Of a DNA stretch of 8,352 nt, positions 5,716-8,352 are shown piece by piece. This DNA is from an uncultured Alphaproteobacteria bacterium (GTDB lineage: Bacteria > Pseudomonadota > Alphaproteobacteria > CALKHQ01). The position numbers and the translations under genes are program-made. The stretch spans positions 1-8,352 of the forward strand of contig CALKHQ010000113.1 in NCBI GenBank assembly GCA_937988735.1, in the 5' to 3' direction. Each line of letters opens with the position of its first letter. Within the stretch, counting starts at the first letter, position 1. A model generated the notes under the pieces. It was not told where the DNA came from. It ran no database searches and saw nothing but the letters and a program-made list of their open reading frames with translations.

Positions 5716-6573
5716 ATGTCGGCCCGGAACCCGGGGAGGTTGCAGGTGGATCGGGCGATCCTGGAAAGCGAGCCCTGGCTCCGCTTCGGGGTCTTCGTCG
5801 CGGTGCTGGCGGCGATGGCCGCTTGGGAGCTGGCGGCGCCGCGGCGGCGGCAGCAGGTGTCGCCCCTGGCGCGCTGGCCGGGCAACATCGGCATGGTCGC
5901 GGTCGGCACGCTGCTGCTGCGGCTCGCCTTTCCCACCGCCGCCGTCGGCCTCGCGGTCGTGGCCGAGGAACGCGGCTGGGGCCTGCTCAACACGCTGACC
6001 CTGCCATGGTGGGCGTCGGCGGCGGCGGGCTTCGTGCTCCTCGACCTCGTGATCTACCTGCAGCACGTGATGTTCCACGCGGTGCCGGCGCTGTGGCGGC
6101 TGCACCGGGTGCACCACGCCGACCTGGAATGCGACGTCACCACCGGCGTGCGCTTCCACCCGGTCGAGATCCTGCTGTCGATGGCGATCAAGCTCGGCGC
6201 CGTCGCCGCGCTGGGGCCGCCTGCGCTGGCGGTGCTGCTGTTCGAGATCGTCCTCAACGCCGCCTCGCTGTTCAACCACGGAAACGTGCGGGTGCCCGCC
6301 GGCATCGACCGCTGGCTGCGCCGGGTGGTGGTGACGCCTGACATGCACCGCATCCACCATTCGGCCCGGCCGCACGAGACCAACAGCAACTTCGGCTTCA
6401 GCCTGTCATGGTGGGACCGGCTGCTCGGCACCTATCGCGACCAGCCGGACGCCGGGCACGACGCGATGACGCTCGGTCTCGACCAGTTCCGCGACCCGCG
6501 GGAGCTGCGGCTGGACCGGATGCTGATCCAGCCCCTGCGCGGGCCGGCGGAAAACCCGCTGGGCCGCGGCTGA
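5716..6573 (+). CDS. Sterol desaturase / fatty acid hydroxylase superfamily membrane protein, 285 aa
   Basis: Members are integral membrane di-iron enzymes that hydroxylate or desaturate lipids using oxygen. The histidine clusters that bind the metals are all present: H117-VMF-H121 (HX3H), H130-RV-HH134 (HX2HH), H148, H188 and H211-RI-HH215 (HX2HH), followed by H220. Hydrophobic segments lie near residues 23-40, 59-82, 98-115, 152-168 and 169-186. They fit a hairpin membrane layout with the His clusters on the cytoplasmic side. The length is normal for the family. ATG 5716 has AAGGGG 8 bases upstream; a GTG at 5746 with GGGGAGG 6 bases before it is an equally good start and would shorten the protein by 10 residues. 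The lipid substrate is unknown; carotenoid, hopanoid or fatty acid modification are options for bacteria. A 94-base gap separates it from the amidase gene, so the two need not form one operon. Confidence 0.9.
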   Translation: MSARNPGRLQVDRAILESEPWLRFGVFVAVLAAMAAWELAAPRRRQQVSPLARWPGNIGMVAVGTLLLRLAFPTAAVGLAVVAEERGWGLLNTLTLPWWASAAAGFVLLDLVIYLQHVMFHAVPALWRLHRVHHADLECDVTTGVRFHPVEILLSMAIKLGAVAALGPPALAVLLFEIVLNAASLFNHGNVRVPAGIDRWLRRVVVTPDMHRIHHSARPHETNSNFGFSLSWWDRLLGTYRDQPDAGHDAMTLGLDQFRDPRELRLDRMLIQPLRGPAENPLGRG

Positions 6574-6619
6574 CCCGCGGCAGGCCGTCGCCGGCCTTCC
6601 GCCTGCGTTGCCGGCCGGC
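6563..6619 (+). repeat. Two GC-rich inverted repeats around and after the desaturase stop codon
   Basis: GCCGCGG (6563-6569) and CCGCGGC (6575-6581) form a 7-base stem with a 5-base loop that includes the TGA stop. Next, GCCGGCC (6590-6596) and GGCCGGC (6613-6619) could form a 7-base stem with a 16-base loop. Neither is followed by a T-run. They may slow transcription or be chance in GC-rich DNA. Confidence 0.25.
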
Positions 6620-6636
6620 GCGAAATCGGCTCAGAT
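6608..6636 (+). promoter_or_regulatory. Possible sigma70-like promoter of the amidase gene
   Basis: TTGCCG (6608-6613) and TCAGAT (6631-6636) are separated by exactly 17 bases and would start RNA about 25 bases before the ATG at 6668. The -10 is a poor match (3 of 6), so this is tentative. Confidence 0.25.
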
Positions 6637-6651
6637 GGTGCGACAGCACCA
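6636..6651 (+). repeat. Small hairpin next to the amidase ribosome binding site
   Basis: TGGTGC (6636-6641) and GCACCA (6646-6651) are perfectly complementary around GACA. The stem ends 1 base before the strong GGGGGAGGAG (6653-6662). It would not hide the site, but it could fix the 5' end of the message. Confidence 0.3.
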
Positions 6652-6667
6652 CGGGGGAGGAGCATTC

Positions 6668-7609
6668 ATGCCGCAGCACCACGAGATCGCGCCGGTTGCC
6701 GAGAACATCATCTGGGGGTGGCTCGATCCGTTCCGGGAGCCGGTGCTGCGCGTGCAGTCGGGCGATACCGTCGGCCTCACGGCCTGGGCCGCCTGCGACG
6801 AGAAGCACCTGCCGCCCGACCGGTCGATCGTCGATCCGCGCCACCTGGAGGCGATGGCGAAGCTGACCAAGGGCGCGACCACCCACATGATCGTCGGCCC
6901 GGTCTATGTCGAGGGAGCGGAACCCGGCGACGTGCTGCAGGTGGACATCCTCGAGGCGACCCTCGCCGACAGCTGGGGCTATTCCGCCGTCTACCCGCTG
7001 GTCGGCACGCTGCCGGAGGATTTCGACGAAACCCAGCGCTTCTACACCCGGATCGACCGCAACCGCGGTACCGGCCTGCTGCCCTGGGGCAAGGAGGTCC
7101 GGCTGGAGCCGTTCTTCGGCATCCACGCGGTCGCCCCGCCGCCGAGCTGGGGCCGCTGCTCGGCTATGCAGCCGCGGAAGTTCGGCGGCAACATGGACAA
7201 CAAGGACCTGAAGCCGGGGACCACGCTGTACCTGCCCGTGTTCAACGAGGGCGCGCTGTTCTACGCCGGCGACGGCCACGCGCTGCAGGGCCACGGCGAG
7301 GTCTGTGTCACCGCCATCGAGACCTCGCTCTCCGGCCGCTTCCGGCTCACGGTGCGCAAGGACCTCGACTACGCCTTCCCCTTCGCCGAGACCGAGACGA
7401 CGCTGATCAGCATCGGCCTTGCCGAGGATCTCGACGAGGCGGCGCGCCAGGCGGTGCGCGAGATGATCGACCACATCTGCCGCCGCACCTCGCTCACCCG
7501 CCACGAGGCCTATGTGCTGTGCTCGCTGGTCGGCGACCTGCACGTGACCCAGACGGTCGACGGCGAGAAGGGTTGCCACATGGTGCTGGCCAAGGAGCAC
7601 CTGTCGTAG
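6668..7609 (+). CDS. Acetamidase/formamidase family protein, 313 aa
   Basis: This zinc-dependent family (FmdA/AmdA) hydrolyses short amides such as formamide or acetamide to ammonia and the acid. Family hallmarks in order: WGWLDPFREPVLRVQSGDTV (about 16-35), IVGPVYVEGAEPGDVLQVDI (75-94), a FGGNMDNKDLKPGTTLYLPV block (172-191) and GALFYAGDGHALQGHGEVC (195-213). D202, H204 and E211 are likely metal or active-site residues. In many relatives the last block reads QGDGE; here it is QGHGE. No signal peptide is present, so it acts in the cytoplasm. ATG 6668 has GGGGGAGGAG 5 bases upstream; an in-frame start at 6608 would precede that site. The gene ends in two consecutive TAG stops (7607-7612). No amide transporter or regulator sits beside it, so the physiological substrate is open. 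Assignment to the family is firm, to a particular amide not. Confidence 0.92.
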   Translation: MPQHHEIAPVAENIIWGWLDPFREPVLRVQSGDTVGLTAWAACDEKHLPPDRSIVDPRHLEAMAKLTKGATTHMIVGPVYVEGAEPGDVLQVDILEATLADSWGYSAVYPLVGTLPEDFDETQRFYTRIDRNRGTGLLPWGKEVRLEPFFGIHAVAPPPSWGRCSAMQPRKFGGNMDNKDLKPGTTLYLPVFNEGALFYAGDGHALQGHGEVCVTAIETSLSGRFRLTVRKDLDYAFPFAETETTLISIGLAEDLDEAARQAVREMIDHICRRTSLTRHEAYVLCSLVGDLHVTQTVDGEKGCHMVLAKEHLS

Positions 7610-7671
7610 TAGGCGGCCAGGGCAACTGCCGGCAGGGCAGGGAGATGAGATCGCGAGTGCGCAACCCGCGC

Positions 7672-7696
7672 GGAACCGCTGCCGGGTGACCTCGTT
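7672..7696 (+). promoter_or_regulatory. EcfG-type general-stress promoter upstream of the DUF4142 gene
   Basis: GGAAC (7672-7676), a 16-base spacer and CGTT (7693-7696) match the published alphaproteobacterial EcfG consensus (GGAAC-N16/17-CGTT) at every fixed base. Transcription would start near 7703, leaving an untranslated leader of about 47 bases before ATG 7750. Position, strand and target gene all fit. Confidence 0.7.
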
Positions 7697-7708
7697 GCTA
7701 AAGGCATC

Positions 7709-7727
7709 GGCGCCGAAGCGCGGCGCC
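7709..7727 (+). repeat. Hairpin in the leader of the DUF4142 gene
   Basis: GGCGCC occurs at 7709-7714 and again at 7722-7727; each is its own complement, so they can pair around a 7-base loop. It lies between the predicted transcript start and the ribosome site AGAGGAAG (7735-7742), and may stabilise the 5' end. Confidence 0.3.
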
Positions 7728-7749
7728 ACGGCAAAGAGGAAGCACTCCG

Positions 7750-8319
7750 ATGAAAGCGATCCTGGTAGCGGGCGCATTCGCCCTGGCGCCGCTGTGCGCG
7801 GCCCATGCCCAGCAGGAAGAGCCGGCGGCCGGCGGCACCGCGGGCGCGGCCTCTCCCGAGATGCAGCAGGCGATGACGGATGCTCTCGCGTTCGTGCAGA
7901 CGGCCGCCGCATCGAACCAGTGGGAGATCGAGTCGAGCGAGCTTGCGCTCGACCGGTCGCAGAACGAGGATGTGCAGGCGTTCGCCCAGCAGATGATCGA
8001 GGATCACGGGGCGGTCGGCGAACGGCTCGAGGCCCGGGTGGACGACCGGGAGGACGAGCTGGTCGAGATCGACACCCTGGGCATGGACACGAAGCACGCA
8101 GAGATGCTGACCCGGCTGCAGGAGGCGTCGGACGAGGAGTTCGATTCGCTGTACCTGCAGATGCAGTTGCAGGCGCACCAGGAGGCGGTGGCGCTGTTCG
8201 AGGGCTTCGCCGCCAACGGCAACGACGATGACCTCCGCGCCTTCGCCGAGGAGACGCTGCCGTCGCTGCAGGGTCATCTGGAGATGGTGCAGCAGATGGC
8301 GCCGGCCCAGGGCGGCTGA
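7750..8319 (+). CDS. DUF4142-family periplasmic protein (ferritin-like helical fold), 189 aa
   Basis: Signal peptide residues 1-20 (VAGAFALAPLCAAHA, cut before QQEE), then a Gly/Ala-rich spacer to about 35. The DUF4142 domain covers roughly 42-185. The typical motif block FVQTAAASNQWEIESSELAL (48-67) is followed by VQAFAQQMIEDHGAVGERL (75-93), and later helices run from MLTRLQ to SLQGHLEMV. The repeated acidic and His positions (E59, E61, D85, H86, H143, H176) recall a ferritin-like four-helix bundle, though metal binding is not established for the family. Length is normal. AGAGGAAG stands 7 bases before the ATG. The perfect EcfG-type promoter in front suggests induction in the general stress response, and DUF4142 proteins are often reported among stress-linked genes in these bacteria. 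The 33 bases after the stop show no clear terminator. Confidence 0.92.
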   Translation: MKAILVAGAFALAPLCAAHAQQEEPAAGGTAGAASPEMQQAMTDALAFVQTAAASNQWEIESSELALDRSQNEDVQAFAQQMIEDHGAVGERLEARVDDREDELVEIDTLGMDTKHAEMLTRLQEASDEEFDSLYLQMQLQAHQEAVALFEGFAANGNDDDLRAFAEETLPSLQGHLEMVQQMAPAQGG

Positions 8320-8352
8320 TACGTCCGACCGGAAGGCCGATTGTGCAGGCGC

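Noticed and set aside
5716..7609. Desaturase and amidase as one functional pathway
   Set aside because: No known link between the reactions, a 94-base gap and a possible separate promoter.
7626..7635. Perfect palindrome CTGCCGGCAG after the amidase gene, as a terminator or operator
   Set aside because: There is no loop, no T-run and no repeat elsewhere; short palindromes are expected in GC-rich DNA.
6398..7912. 504-residue open frame on the minus strand
   Set aside because: Opposite the amidase gene, which has clear family motifs and a strong ribosome site; the translation is Arg/Ala/His-rich with no recognisable domain.
8320..8352. Terminator after the DUF4142 gene
   Set aside because: The 33 bases left show no stem longer than about 4 bases and the window ends too soon to judge.

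Overview
The window is a piece of a GC-rich chromosome, most likely from an alphaproteobacterium. Four things suggest this: a truncated PAS plus HWE/HisKA_2-type histidine kinase; two small receiver proteins of the kind that usually serve such kinases; several secreted proteins that resemble alphaproteobacterial families; and a sequence matching the EcfG general-stress promoter (GGAAC-N16-CGTT) in front of a DUF4142 gene. No rRNA, tRNA, transposon, phage, plasmid or CRISPR feature is visible. Gaps between genes are all shorter than 300 bases.

Layout. Bases 1-833 (+) hold the C-terminal part of the kinase. Next come two plus-strand genes for exported proteins: a 565-residue SH3-containing envelope protein (980-2677) and a 143-residue protein of unknown function (2800-3231). 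A minus-strand block follows: a 137-residue secreted protein (3239-3652), a Nudix hydrolase (3872-4387), a single-domain response regulator (4519-4977), and a 200-residue protein joining a ribbon-helix-helix DNA-binding domain to a receiver domain (4982-5584). The last two are 4 bases apart and look like one transcription unit. Diverging from them on the plus strand are a sterol-desaturase-family membrane enzyme (5716-6573), an acetamidase/formamidase-family protein (6668-7609) and a DUF4142 periplasmic protein (7750-8319).

How the genes may work together. The most coherent theme is signalling and stress. The kinase, the two receivers and the EcfG-type promoter fit an alphaproteobacterial envelope or stress-sensing neighbourhood, but no direct kinase-receiver pairing can be proved from position, because the kinase lies 3.7 kb away on the other strand. 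The most unusual item is the N-terminal RHH to C-terminal receiver fusion, which would place a DNA-binding dimer directly under phosphorylation control. The amidase and desaturase look like ordinary accessory metabolism. Three of the four minus-strand signalling and Nudix starts are non-ATG (TTG, TTG, GTG), so simple ATG-based annotation would misplace them.
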